Shown here one piece after another: positions 18,419 through 26,390 of a stretch of DNA of 64,000 nucleotides. A program made the translations under genes and the position numbers. Under the pieces are notes generated by a model, which was given only the letters and a program-made list of their open reading frames with translations, was not told the origin of the DNA and ran no database searches. This DNA is from Bacteroidota bacterium (lineage in GTDB: Bacteria; Bacteroidota; Bacteroidia; Flavobacteriales; Flavobacteriaceae), in the NCBI GenBank assembly GCA_018829465.1, contig JAHJTN010000007.1, positions 124,001 to 188,000 of the forward strand. The letters run 5' to 3'. Within the stretch, counting starts at the first letter, position 1; every line of letters starts with the position of its first letter.

Positions 18419-18934
18419 ATGAACAACCACTTCCACGACGGCACCAACTTGCGCATTCGTTTTGAAAAAACGTTGTCAGCGCCTCCCGATTACTTTCTTG
18501 AAAAATTTAAAAAAGCCAAAGCGGCATCATCGCCTCTCTATAAAATTAAAATGCTAGACAGGCATGTGTGGTTGAGCATGGGTACTTCAGAAAAAAAATA
18601 CTATTCGCCTACCTTGCATTTGGAATTTGAACCTATAGATGACGGTTCAAAGACCCTTCTGAGAGGGCTTTTTGGTCCTGAAGCGGGCTTGTGGACTATG
18701 TTTATGTTTCTACACTTTGTGGTAGCCGGTATTTTTATTATGTTTTTGACTTTTGCATATTCAAATTGGGTTATGCATCAGTCCTATGTATTGGATATCA
18801 TTGTGATGGTTTTGATGTTGGTGGCGTGGTTTGCACTCTATTTTTTTGCCCGCCTCAACCGAAAAAACGGTATGCCACAAGCGAGAAAGCTCAACCGGCT
18901 TATGGAAGAAGTTTTGGGTAATAACGATACCTAA
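18419..18934 (+). CDS. Membrane protein of unknown function
   Basis: 171 residues. An N-terminal soluble part of about 85 residues, with an RFEKTLSAPPDYFLEKFKKA stretch, is followed by two membrane helices (about residues 93-117 and 124-147) and a short cytoplasmic tail. There is no signal peptide. Similar proteins in flavobacteria are sometimes labelled GTP-binding, but I see no GTPase motif. The start at 18419 is the first ATG after the inverted repeat. Confidence 0.7.
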   Translation: MNNHFHDGTNLRIRFEKTLSAPPDYFLEKFKKAKAASSPLYKIKMLDRHVWLSMGTSEKKYYSPTLHLEFEPIDDGSKTLLRGLFGPEAGLWTMFMFLHFVVAGIFIMFLTFAYSNWVMHQSYVLDIIVMVLMLVAWFALYFFARLNRKNGMPQARKLNRLMEEVLGNNDT

Positions 18935-18999
18935 ATAATAATTTTTCACCCTTTTTTTTCTAAAAGTAGTGGTTAAAAACGAAGTCTTATCTAAGATTT

Positions 19000-19021
19000 G
19001 TGTTACAAACGTGTTACAAAC
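19000..19021 (+). repeat. Tandem 11-bp direct repeat
   Basis: GTGTTACAAAC occurs twice head to tail (19000-19010 and 19011-19021) in the 282-bp stretch between the membrane protein gene and the tRNA. The function is unknown; tandem half-sites of this length can bind regulators. Apart from this and the tRNA-like repeat at 19068, nothing is recognised in 18935-19178. Confidence 0.4.
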
Positions 19022-19067
19022 ACAAAATAAAAAAAGGGCTACATTGCTGTATGACCTTATTTTATTA

Positions 19068-19084
19068 GTGGTCCCACCTGGGCT
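19068..19084 (-). repeat. 17-bp copy of the tRNA 3' end
   Basis: The 17 bases here, GTGGTCCCACCTGGGCT, are identical to 19216-19232, the 3' acceptor and T-arm part of the tRNA on the minus strand. The copies lie 148 bp apart in the same orientation. Such partial tRNA copies are left by integrative elements that use tRNA 3' ends as attachment sites, or by decay of a tandem tRNA gene. No integrase is present between or beside the copies. Confidence 0.55.
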
Positions 19085-19178
19085 TGCCTCGATGGCTACG
19101 CCATATACCTTCAATTGAAATATATTTTAATTTCGATAGTGCTCGGCATAAACTTCTCGCCCATAAACTTTACGGAAC

Positions 19179-19210
19179 AAAAAAAGCCTCACAAAAAGTG
19201 AAGCTTTTTT
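19179..19210 (-). terminator. Rho-independent terminator of the tRNA(CAU) gene
   Basis: On the minus strand an AAAAAAGCTTCAC stem, TTTTT loop and GTGAGGCTTTTTTT stem (one G-U pair) end in a run of T, six bases downstream of the tRNA 3' end. Confidence 0.75.
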
Positions 19211-19216
19211 AACTTG

Positions 19217-19290
19217 TGGTCCCACCTGGGCTCGAACCAGGGACCACCTGATTATGAGTCAGGTGCTCTAACCAACTGAGCTATAGGACC
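19217..19290 (-). tRNA. tRNA with CAU anticodon (tRNA-Ile2 or elongator Met)
   Basis: 74 nt without encoded CCA. Cloverleaf: acceptor GGTCCTA with TGGGACC (one wobble), D-arm GCTC/GAGC, anticodon stem CCTGA/TCAGG with loop CTCATAA, T-arm CCTGG-TTCGAGC-CCAGG, discriminator A. The CAU anticodon serves initiator Met, elongator Met or, after lysidine modification, Ile(AUA). The first pair is G-C, which argues against initiator. The C-G pairs at positions 4-69 and 5-68 and the ACTCATAATC anticodon region resemble tRNA-Ile2, which I favour. Confidence 0.93.
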
Positions 19291-19467
19291 GTTGTGCAAT
19301 ATTTATTTGGCGTTTTACCTGAATCAGACAGCACAAAGGCAAAAGACATTCTGCAACAGTTTCCAAATCAATTAATAAAACAAAATAAATACTTTTGAAC
19401 GTGTGCAACACGCTGTAAGCGTTTAGCGGTGCGAAATTAATACATATTTTCGGATGGTAAAAATTTT

Positions 19468-19878
19468 TTATCTGTCCTTTTCTATCTCTTCACACAATTC
19501 TACCAAAACGCCTTGGGTGCTTTTAGGATGCAGAAAGACAATGCGCTTGTTGTCGGCACCTTTCTTGGGTGTTTCGCTCACGAAGGAAAATCCTAACGAT
19601 TTTAACCTGTCTATTTCAGCGTTTATGTCATCTACAGCTATGGCAATGTGATGCATACCCGGTCTGTTTTTGGATAAAAATGAAGCAATCGCACTTTTTT
19701 CGTCTAAACTTCCCAAAAGTTCGAGTTTGCTTTCACCGAGTTGGAAAAATTCGGTTCGCACGCTTTCGGATGCTACATCCTCGGTTTTGTAAGATTTTCG
19801 GTTGAGGAGTTTTTCAAAAGTATCAGATGCCAAACCCAAATCCGAAACAGCAATACCGATATGTTCTATTTTATTCAT
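19468..19878 (-). CDS. mce: Methylmalonyl-CoA epimerase
   Basis: 136 residues, VOC (glyoxalase) fold. The two beta-alpha-beta-beta-beta units start with KIEHIGIAVSDL and MHHIAIAVDDI; metal ligands are probably the histidines in those motifs and the glutamate near the C-terminus (LVELCEE). The enzyme interconverts the (R) and (S) forms of methylmalonyl-CoA in the propionate/succinate route. It is a single gene, divergent from rbfA; no mutase gene is in the window. Confidence 0.92.
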   Translation of the reverse strand: MNKIEHIGIAVSDLGLASDTFEKLLNRKSYKTEDVASESVRTEFFQLGESKLELLGSLDEKSAIASFLSKNRPGMHHIAIAVDDINAEIDRLKSLGFSFVSETPKKGADNKRIVFLHPKSTQGVLVELCEEIEKDR

Positions 19879-19910
19879 GCCGTCAAAATCTTTTTAATGC
19901 TTAAAAATAC

Positions 19911-19918
19911 TACTTTTG
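19911..19918 (+). promoter_or_regulatory. -7 box (TACTTTTG) directly before rbfA
   Basis: TACTTTTG ends four bases before the rbfA ATG at 19923. With the usual 4-7 bases from box to transcript start, the mRNA would begin at or next to the start codon, suggesting a leaderless message. No TTG is seen 17-23 bp upstream. Confidence 0.45.
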
Positions 19919-19922
19919 TAGC

Positions 19923-20315
19923 ATGGAAACAAACAGACAGAAAAAAATAGCAACCATCATCCAAGAAGACATGGCAGACATCTTAATGCGCGATCTAAAG
20001 GCGCAAAATTTGCAAGGTGTGGTGCTTTCTGTGACCGATGTACACGTGACGGCCGACTTGTCTGCGGCAAAAATATATGTGAGTGTGTTCCCCAAAGTTC
20101 ACCAGAAAGGACTTATTGCCGAAATTGCGGAAGCCACAGTAAAATATAGACACGAACTCGCCCGGCGAACCCGTCATCAACTCAGACGGGTTCCGGAGTT
20201 GACTTTTCAAGCCGACGACTCCGTAGAACGCGCACAAGAAATTGAAAAATCTCTGACCAATCCGGATAATCCCATTTCCAATCCGGACTTATTGGATAAA
20301 AGAAAAAAGATCTAA
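19923..20315 (+). CDS. rbfA: Ribosome-binding factor A
   Basis: 130 residues with the KH-like fold: ETNRQKKIATIIQEDMADIL at the start and the strand VTDVHVTADLSAAKIYVSVF. It matures the 30S subunit by acting on 16S rRNA processing, and is needed in the cold. The FtsX-like gene starts one base after its stop, a pairing often seen in flavobacteria. Confidence 0.95.
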   Translation: METNRQKKIATIIQEDMADILMRDLKAQNLQGVVLSVTDVHVTADLSAAKIYVSVFPKVHQKGLIAEIAEATVKYRHELARRTRHQLRRVPELTFQADDSVERAQEIEKSLTNPDNPISNPDLLDKRKKI

Positions 20316-20316
20316 A

Positions 20317-21516
20317 TTGTCTTTTCCGCTCTACATCGCCAAGCGTTACCTCGTTGCTAAAAGCAAACAAAACGCTATTAATATCATCACGCGCATTACC
20401 GGATTGGTGGTCGTTGTTGGTGCTTTTTCACTTTTTGTTGTCTTGGCAGGCTTTGCCGGGTTAAAAGAATTCAGCCTTTCTTTTATCAACAATTTCGATC
20501 CCGATCTTAAGGCTTACCCAATTCAAGGCAAAACTTTGACAGTCTCTACGCAACTTGAAGATGATTTGCAAAACACCAAGGGCATTGCTGCTTACAGTTT
20601 TGTAGTAGAGGACAAAACTTTTTTTAAATACCGCGACAAAAGTCACGTAGGTATTCTTAAAGGAGTTGACGCACATTACGGAAGGGTTCACGACATTGAT
20701 TCCATGATGGCCTATGGCAATTGGATAGAACCGGAAAAACCACAGGTTGTAGCCGGATTTGGCGTTGCTAATGTACTGTCTCTGCCTTTGTTTGATTATG
20801 AAAACCCACTAGTTGCCATGGCGCCAAAGCCCGGAAAAGGAACCGTCGATCGACCTGATGAAGCATTTGAAGAAATAAACCTCTTTTCTGTCGGCTTGTA
20901 CAACATCACAGAAGAAATCGACAAAAAATATGTTTTTGCAGATTGGCGTGTGGCACAAAGATTATTCAGCATCGATACCAACAAGGTTTCCTACATCGAG
21001 TTCAAACTCATGCCGAATGCTGATGAAGCCGAAGTGGTGGCTGACCTTCAAGAAGTTTTCTCTCAGGGTGTTCTCATCAAAAACCGCATGCAACTGAACG
21101 ATGCGCTTTATAAAATGTTGAACACGGAAAACTTGGCTACCTATTTGATTTTTACCTTAATTATTATCGTGGCGCTATTCAATGTGGCTGGCGCAACCAT
21201 TATGATGATTTTGGACAAAAAAGCAAATCTTAAAACCCTCTTTAGTTTGGGAGCCTCTTTGTCACAAATCCGATACATTTTTTTCTTACAAGGAACGCTG
21301 CTTTCCGTTTCAGGTGCGGTTATCGGTATTTTGTTGGCGACGCTTTTGGTGTTGGTTCAGCAAAAATGGTCGCTAGTGATGATTACACCTACCTTGGCAT
21401 ATCCGGTTAAACTAGAATGGATAAACTACGTGGTCGTTTTTCTCACTATTGTGATATTGGGCATGCTGTCCTCTAAAATTGCCGCTAACCGCATTCGAGA
21501 CAAAATGTTTTTATGA
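20317..21516 (+). CDS. FtsX/LolE-like ABC transporter permease
   Basis: 399 residues. One N-terminal membrane helix (about residues 24-45), a periplasmic domain of about 220 residues, then three C-terminal helices (about 275-295, 320-345 and 368-388), as in LolC/LolE, which release lipoproteins from the inner membrane. The start is TTG at 20317, one base after the rbfA stop; the sequence SFPLYIAKRYLVAKSKQNAINII is the usual opening of this family. The ATPase partner (LolD) is not nearby. Assignment to lipoprotein export is by family. Confidence 0.87.
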   Translation: MSFPLYIAKRYLVAKSKQNAINIITRITGLVVVVGAFSLFVVLAGFAGLKEFSLSFINNFDPDLKAYPIQGKTLTVSTQLEDDLQNTKGIAAYSFVVEDKTFFKYRDKSHVGILKGVDAHYGRVHDIDSMMAYGNWIEPEKPQVVAGFGVANVLSLPLFDYENPLVAMAPKPGKGTVDRPDEAFEEINLFSVGLYNITEEIDKKYVFADWRVAQRLFSIDTNKVSYIEFKLMPNADEAEVVADLQEVFSQGVLIKNRMQLNDALYKMLNTENLATYLIFTLIIIVALFNVAGATIMMILDKKANLKTLFSLGASLSQIRYIFFLQGTLLSVSGAVIGILLATLLVLVQQKWSLVMITPTLAYPVKLEWINYVVVFLTIVILGMLSSKIAANRIRDKMFL

Positions 21517-21543
21517 GCCGTTTCAGCTCAAAGGGCATTTGAA

Positions 21544-23226
21544 TTACTGCATTTTAGCCCAACTATCGCGCAAACCGACAGTTTTGTTGAATACCAATTT
21601 TTGGGTATTGCTGTCCTTGTCCACACAAAAATAACCTATGCGTTGAAACTGGAATCTATCGCCGGGTTTGGCTGTTTGTAAACTCGGTTCTGCATAAGCG
21701 TCTATAAGCTGAAGCGAATCCGGATTTAAAAATTCCAAGAAGTCTTTCCCTTTATGGCCATCGGGCGATTCGTTTAGAAAAAGACGGTCGTAGAGCCGTA
21801 CTTCTGTTTTGATGGCATGTTTTACAGAAACCCAATGTAGGGTTCCTTTCACCTTGCGCAAACTTGCTTCTGTGCCACTTCCGCTGCGACTGTCCGGATC
21901 AAAAGTGGCATGAATTTCAAGAATGTTGCCGGCGGCGTCCTTCACAAGCTTTTCTCCTTTAATAATGTAAGCATTTTTTAACCGAACTTCTTTGCCTAAG
22001 GTCAAGCGGAAAAATTTTTTGTTGGCTTCCTCCAAAAAATCCTCCCGTTCGATATACAAGGTATTGGAAAAAGGTACTTTTCGTGAACCGGCAGTTTCAT
22101 CTTCCGGATTGTTTTCTGCATCTAACCATTCCTCGGCATCCTCCGGATAATTGGTGATAACTAATTTTACGGGATCCAACACGGCCATCACTCGGGGTGC
22201 AGACTTGTTGAGGTCTTCACGTACACAAAATTCTAGCAAAGACACATCAATCACGTTGTCTCTTTTGGCAACACCCACTGTTTCTGCAAATTTTCGAATC
22301 GCTTCGGGCGTGTAACCGCGCCTGCGCATGCCCGATAGGGTAGGCATACGCGGGTCGTCCCAGCCACTGACGTGCTTTTGGTTGACCAATTGCAGTAGTT
22401 TTCTTTTGCTCATGATAGTGTAGCTCAAGTTTAACCGGGCAAATTCTCGCTGTTTGGGTGGCTGTGGCAACGTTTTGGAGTCGTAAACATGTTCGATAAA
22501 CCACTCGTAAAGTTCGCGGTGCATCATGAATTCGAGTGTGCAGATGGAATGAGATACTTGTTCTATATAGTCTGATTGGCCGTGTGCCCAATCGTACATC
22601 GGATAAATACACCAACTGTTTCCGGTGCGGTGGTGGGGCTTATTTAGTACGCGATACAAGATGGGGTCGCGCATCAGCATATTAGAGGAAGCCATGTCAA
22701 TTTTGGCACGCAACACATGTGTGCCGTTTGGATATGTGCCATTTTTCATGGCTTCAAAAAGTGCAAGATTTTCGGAAACAGATCGATTTCTGTACGGACT
22801 TTCTGTTCCGGATTGAGAAGGTGTTCCTTTTTGTGAAGCAATGTCCGTAGATGTTTGCGAATCTACATAGGCTTTGCCTTTTTCGATAAGCATCACGGCC
22901 CAATTGTACAACTGCTGAAAATAGTCTGAAGCATAACACTCTTTTGCCCAAGAGAAACCAAGCCACTCAATATCTGCCTTGATGGCATCTACGTATTCTT
23001 GTTCTTCCTTGTCAGGATTTGTATCGTCAAAACGCAAATTGACGGGTGCCGCGTAGCGAAGCCCTAAGCCAAAATTCAGGCAAATAGATTTTGCGTGCCC
23101 GATGTGGAGATAACCGTTGGGCTCGGGAGGAAAACGAAAACGGAGCTTGTTTTTGTCTAGGCCGTTTTTGAGGTCTTCTTCAATAATATGTTCTAAAAAA
23201 TTGAGCGATTTTGTTTCCGTTGACAT
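21544..23226 (-). CDS. glnS: Glutaminyl-tRNA synthetase
   Basis: 560 residues from the ATG at 23226 (MSTETKSLNFLEHIIEEDL); the longer frame adds ten residues unlike the family. Class I motifs: PNGYLHIGHAKSI (HIGH) and IMSKR (KMSKS). The C-terminal anticodon-binding beta-barrels contain the conserved GDRFQFQRIGYFCVD. It charges tRNA-Gln directly. The -7 box at 23245-23252 lies just upstream. Confidence 0.97.
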   Translation of the reverse strand: MSTETKSLNFLEHIIEEDLKNGLDKNKLRFRFPPEPNGYLHIGHAKSICLNFGLGLRYAAPVNLRFDDTNPDKEEQEYVDAIKADIEWLGFSWAKECYASDYFQQLYNWAVMLIEKGKAYVDSQTSTDIASQKGTPSQSGTESPYRNRSVSENLALFEAMKNGTYPNGTHVLRAKIDMASSNMLMRDPILYRVLNKPHHRTGNSWCIYPMYDWAHGQSDYIEQVSHSICTLEFMMHRELYEWFIEHVYDSKTLPQPPKQREFARLNLSYTIMSKRKLLQLVNQKHVSGWDDPRMPTLSGMRRRGYTPEAIRKFAETVGVAKRDNVIDVSLLEFCVREDLNKSAPRVMAVLDPVKLVITNYPEDAEEWLDAENNPEDETAGSRKVPFSNTLYIEREDFLEEANKKFFRLTLGKEVRLKNAYIIKGEKLVKDAAGNILEIHATFDPDSRSGSGTEASLRKVKGTLHWVSVKHAIKTEVRLYDRLFLNESPDGHKGKDFLEFLNPDSLQLIDAYAEPSLQTAKPGDRFQFQRIGYFCVDKDSNTQKLVFNKTVGLRDSWAKMQ

Positions 23227-23244
23227 ATGCGTTGTTATAAGCGG

Positions 23245-23252
23245 CAAATTTA
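23245..23252 (-). promoter_or_regulatory. -7 box (TAAATTTG) of glnS
   Basis: Plus-strand CAAATTTA at 23245-23252 reads TAAATTTG on the minus strand, 18 bases before the glnS ATG. Its position supports the shorter glnS start. Confidence 0.5.
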
Positions 23253-23354
23253 TCAAATAATCTGTGGATACACTAAGTAGCAGGCATGCATTTTTATTTG
23301 ATTTGAAATGACATACTTGAATACGTCAAAATTTTAATAACAACGGGGTTTGAT

Positions 23355-23362
23355 TATCTTTG
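23355..23362 (+). promoter_or_regulatory. -7 box (TATCTTTG) of folB
   Basis: TATCTTTG ends 11 bases before the ATG at 23374. A transcript starting near 23368 would include this ATG but not the upstream in-frame start at 23350, which supports the shorter protein. Confidence 0.5.
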
Positions 23363-23373
23363 GAAAAAAAAAT

Positions 23374-23727
23374 ATGGGCGTCATCAGACTTCGAAACATA
23401 CGGCTCTATGCCTATCACGGCTGTATGGAGGAAGAGGGTAAAATAGGGTCAGAATACCGCGTGGATGTTAAAGTAAAAGCAGATTTGAGCCTCGCCTCAG
23501 AAACCGATCGCTTGCAAGATACCGTAGATTACGTAACACTTCACCGCATTGTAAAAGAAGAAATGGCCATCCGATCTAAACTATTGGAGACGGTTGCGAA
23601 AAGAATCATTGACCGGGTGCTTTCAGAATTGACTGCAGCGAAAATAGAAGTAGAGATTTCTAAGCTCAATCCGCCTATCGGGGGTGATGTACTGTCTGTA
23701 TCTGTTGCCATACAAGGGCGCAAATAA
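23374..23727 (+). CDS. folB: Dihydroneopterin aldolase
   Basis: 117 residues. It cleaves dihydroneopterin in folate synthesis. Family marks are the opening IRLRNIRLYAYHGCMEEE with the substrate-binding Tyr-His-Gly, the LQDTVDYVTLHRIV stretch, and the ISKLNPPIGGDVLSVSV end with the catalytic lysine. The ATG at 23374 gives the usual length. tRNA-Cys follows 57 bp downstream. Confidence 0.93.
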   Translation: MGVIRLRNIRLYAYHGCMEEEGKIGSEYRVDVKVKADLSLASETDRLQDTVDYVTLHRIVKEEMAIRSKLLETVAKRIIDRVLSELTAAKIEVEISKLNPPIGGDVLSVSVAIQGRK

Positions 23728-23784
23728 AAAAAACTTTGCTATATTTTTAGAGATATTTTTTCTAACTTCGCAACCCAAAATAAG

Positions 23785-23855
23785 GGCATCGTGGCCGAGT
23801 GGCTAGGCAGAGGTCTGCAAAACCTTTTACAGCGGTTCGAATCCGCTCGATGCCT
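23785..23855 (+). tRNA. tRNA-Cys (GCA)
   Basis: 71 nt without encoded CCA. Acceptor GGCATCG pairs perfectly with CGATGCC, discriminator T. D-arm GCC/GGC, anticodon stem GAGGT/ACCTT with loop CTGCAAA (anticodon GCA), T-arm AGCGG-TTCGAAT-CCGCT. The U73 discriminator is the major identity element of cysteine tRNA. TTTG at 23735-23738 and TAACTTCG at 23763-23770 could be its promoter. Confidence 0.95.
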
Positions 23856-23899
23856 CTAATTTTTTTCTCCCTCTTAGTTTTAAACTATGGTAAGAAGCA

Positions 23900-23943
23900 T
23901 CGGGCTTGTGTTTTTATGATAGGTCATAAAAACACAAGCCCGA
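23900..23943. terminator. 20-bp perfect hairpin between tRNA-Cys and tonB
   Basis: The arm 23900-23919 (starting TCGGGCTTGTG) pairs without mismatch with 23924-23943; the loop is TAGG. On the plus strand a run of six T follows four bases after the stem, which suits a terminator for tRNA-Cys. On the minus strand no T-run follows, though it could still stop tonB transcripts. The stem is longer than needed for termination. The 24-residue and longer frames around 23944-24075 have no start codon and are not called. Confidence 0.65.
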
Positions 23944-24075
23944 ATACTTTTTTATGGTTAGGCGCATTATTTGGTTTGCAAAATGGTTTCAATTTCGCCC
24001 GACTTAAAGCGAACTGCAGAGAATTTAACCAAAAACTCTTTGACTGACCAATTGATAAGGCGACCTCGGCGTAAA

Positions 24076-24789
24076 TTATTTTTGCAATACAAAATTGATA
24101 GGGAGACTGTAGGGCACTTTTACAGCTTTGCCACCTTGTTTTCCTGGAATCATTTTGGGCAGTTTGGAAATAATTCTTCCGGCTTCTGTTTCCAGCCTGC
24201 TATCCGGACCACGCATTTGAATATCCGTGATATTGCCTTGTTGATCTATGATAAATTGAATATAAACGCGGCCTTGCACATTCAAGTCGATAGCATCTTG
24301 TGGATAGCGAAAATTTTTCTTGACATGTTCGGTCATTTTATCTTGAAAACAAGCCCTTTGTTGGTTTTTTGCCACTTTTTCGCAACCCGGGAACAACGGA
24401 ATTTGTTCTACAAATTCATAGGGAACCCTCACATTTTCGGTTGGTTCTATAAATGGAATGTCTTCCACTTTGGCCACAGGCGTATCTTGGGTCACATCTT
24501 GGGCTAAAATATCGACTTCGATGATATCATCGTCATCCGGTCTTACGTCAATTTTTTCGGGCTGTTTGGGCTGAGCAGCCGGAGGCTCGGGTTTTTGGAT
24601 TTCGATAAGCGGAACTTCAGGTTCCATGAGCAATTCGGGTTTGCCGTAGTAAACTTCTGAAATTTCCGAACTAGAAGTTTTCAGCTCAAAAGAGAGATAC
24701 GTTAAAAACAAAACGAGAATCAAGCCTATTTGAAAATACAATTGGCTCTTGCGATTGAGGTCTTTGCGGGGATTTTTCTTGACATGCAT
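24076..24789 (-). CDS. tonB: TonB-family energy transducer
   Basis: 237 residues from the ATG at 24789 (MHVKKNPRKDLNRKS), the usual start in flavobacteria; the longer frame adds 25 residues. One N-terminal membrane anchor (LYFQIGLILVLFLTYLSFEL), a proline- and glutamate-rich spacer (EPEVPLIEIQKPEPPAAQP) with an aspartate run, and the C-terminal TonB domain (VQGRVYIQFIIDQQGNITDI). It links ExbBD proton motive force to outer-membrane receptors such as the one at 60104. No exbB/exbD genes are adjacent. Confidence 0.92.
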   Translation of the reverse strand: MHVKKNPRKDLNRKSQLYFQIGLILVLFLTYLSFELKTSSSEISEVYYGKPELLMEPEVPLIEIQKPEPPAAQPKQPEKIDVRPDDDDIIEVDILAQDVTQDTPVAKVEDIPFIEPTENVRVPYEFVEQIPLFPGCEKVAKNQQRACFQDKMTEHVKKNFRYPQDAIDLNVQGRVYIQFIIDQQGNITDIQMRGPDSRLETEAGRIISKLPKMIPGKQGGKAVKVPYSLPINFVLQK

Positions 24790-24932
24790 AACTTGATATT
24801 TTTTTGATTTAGACAATGGTTTACGGTTTCCTGAAAAAAATATTTTCGGGATGAGATCCATCAAGCTATACTGCAGTAAGAAGATGTTAATTTTCTTAAC
24901 AAACCAATATCTGTGCCATAATTTGTGAAAAT

Positions 24933-24964
24933 AACAAAACCCCTAAAATTTCAGGGGTTTTGTT
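24933..24964. terminator. Strong terminator of the lipoprotein gene
   Basis: AACAAAACCCCT (24933-24944) pairs perfectly with AGGGGTTTTGTT (24953-24964) around an 8-base loop. Flanking T/A runs make it usable in both directions; it lies 34 bp past the end of the minus-strand lipoprotein gene and upstream of tonB. Confidence 0.8.
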
Positions 24965-24997
24965 TTGCATGCATCGTGTTGTTTAGTTAGTGTAAAT

Positions 24998-26077
24998 TTA
25001 TCTGTCGCTGCATACTTGGGCATTCACAATTAGCCAGTACTGGCCATCTCCGCTGTATTTTATTTCATAAGTCACAGAAGTTGCATTGGCATTGCGTTGT
25101 CGAAACGGATAGGTGTTGGGTGTGTGCTGTGCGGGAGGGTCGTCGGACAGGTACACATTGGTTTGGTTGAATGAATATCCGGGAAATGCCTGCATTTCAA
25201 CGGTGACTTTTTTGCCATTGTGCGTTATCAACACGTCAGACACATGAGAAGCGACAGCAAGGTTGTTATTGACGGCGCCAATGTACATGGGTTTGGGTTG
25301 CGTGGTTTCGTTGGTGTTGATTTCGGAAATCCATCCCCAGCGTGTGTTTGTGAGTCCGAAATCTATAAAAGACACGTCTCCAAACATGAAGGCATCTTGA
25401 CAGTTAAGCCCTTGTATCTTAAAGCAATCTTGTAAACAGTAATTCATATAGCGAGCAATGCTATTTCCGGGAAAATCCTGATCGCCCGCCCATCCGCCTT
25501 CATAGCGATACTTCTTGCCGATGCTGCTTTGGGCATTGCTTGTAAAATTTTCGATAACCGCTGCTGTTTGCCTGTCGTTATCGTCATCGTCGTCTGCTTC
25601 GGGCAATTTTGTAACTAAGGCAGCGTAAGCTGCAATGCTAATACAAGTAGGTGCAGACAGCGATATTTCGGACAAAGCAATAGATAGTCTAAATTCTGTC
25701 TTTGGTTTTTTAAATAGATGTTTGTAAGGGAATTGCCCCACTTTTGGGTTACCACCACCAGAAAGCGGGATGTCTTCAAATTTTCCGGCGAATACTTTTG
25801 CGGCTACCATATACCAACCTTCGTTGAGCTTGTAGGTAACGGTGAGCGAATCTTTGGTGTTTTCTACCAAAACTTTCCCTGCAATTTCTTTTCGTCCGGC
25901 ATAGAGGTTGAAAGATACGGACAAACATTCATCGAAAGGAACAACCAGTTGGGGAGTTTGGTCAACCGATTGAAGCACGTCTGTTTGGGGCCTTGTGGAT
26001 AAGATTTCTTCTGATTCGTCAATGCTACAACCCAGCACTGCCCAACACATAAAGAAAGCTAATACTTTACGAGGCAT
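24998..26077 (-). CDS. Lipoprotein of unknown function
   Basis: 359 residues. The signal sequence ends in a lipobox (WAVLGC, cysteine at residue 17), so it is a lipoprotein of the cell envelope. A run of aspartates (EADDDDDNDRQ) lies near residue 163 and could bind calcium or act as a linker. Four cysteines cluster at about 215-230 (YCLQDCFKIQGLNCQDA). No catalytic motif or known domain is recognised. A single-gene unit with its own terminator. Confidence 0.7.
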   Translation of the reverse strand: MPRKVLAFFMCWAVLGCSIDESEEILSTRPQTDVLQSVDQTPQLVVPFDECLSVSFNLYAGRKEIAGKVLVENTKDSLTVTYKLNEGWYMVAAKVFAGKFEDIPLSGGGNPKVGQFPYKHLFKKPKTEFRLSIALSEISLSAPTCISIAAYAALVTKLPEADDDDDNDRQTAAVIENFTSNAQSSIGKKYRYEGGWAGDQDFPGNSIARYMNYCLQDCFKIQGLNCQDAFMFGDVSFIDFGLTNTRWGWISEINTNETTQPKPMYIGAVNNNLAVASHVSDVLITHNGKKVTVEMQAFPGYSFNQTNVYLSDDPPAQHTPNTYPFRQRNANATSVTYEIKYSGDGQYWLIVNAQVCSDR

Positions 26078-26208
26078 AAAACCAATTTTTAAAGATTAGT
26101 TTTGTAAAGTTAATAGCTTACTTTTCTATAAAGAACTGTAAAACAGTTTATTCTATAAACGGTTTGTTTTTATCGATGAAAGGCGATCAAGCCCATCGTA
26201 AGAGTAAA

Positions 26209-26388
26209 TCACTGTGTCAATTGTACATCAAATGATACAATTTCTTCATTTTCTATTGAAATCAAGAAATCCAATGGCCTACAGCAAATTTCGCAATCTT
26301 CTGTGAGATTTTGTTCTTTTATAGAAACATCTACCAGTAGAGAAACCTGCTGCCAACAACTTGGGCAGGTAAAAAAATATTCAATCAA
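26209..26388 (-). CDS. CPXCG-type cysteine-rich small protein
   Basis: 59 residues, starting at a TTG two bases after the stop of the YHS gene. The sequence opens MIEYFFTCPSCWQQVSLLVD and has a second pair CEIC-C near residues 32-36, the two-knuckle pattern of the CPXCG cysteine-rich family, which probably binds zinc. An in-frame TAA lies upstream of the TTG, and there is no ATG in this frame, so the rare start is needed. In other bacteria such genes are found alone or next to small stress genes; the function is unknown. Same transcript as the YHS gene is very likely. Confidence 0.72.
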   Translation of the reverse strand: MIEYFFTCPSCWQQVSLLVDVSIKEQNLTEDCEICCRPLDFLISIENEEIVSFDVQLTQ

Positions 26389-26390
26389 AT

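Noticed and set aside
23967-24075. Minus-strand open frame reading SVKEFLVKFSAVRFKSGEIE after tonB
   Set aside because: It has no start codon of its own and lies in the +1 frame to tonB. TonB ends normally at VLQK, so this is probably chance or an undetectable remnant.
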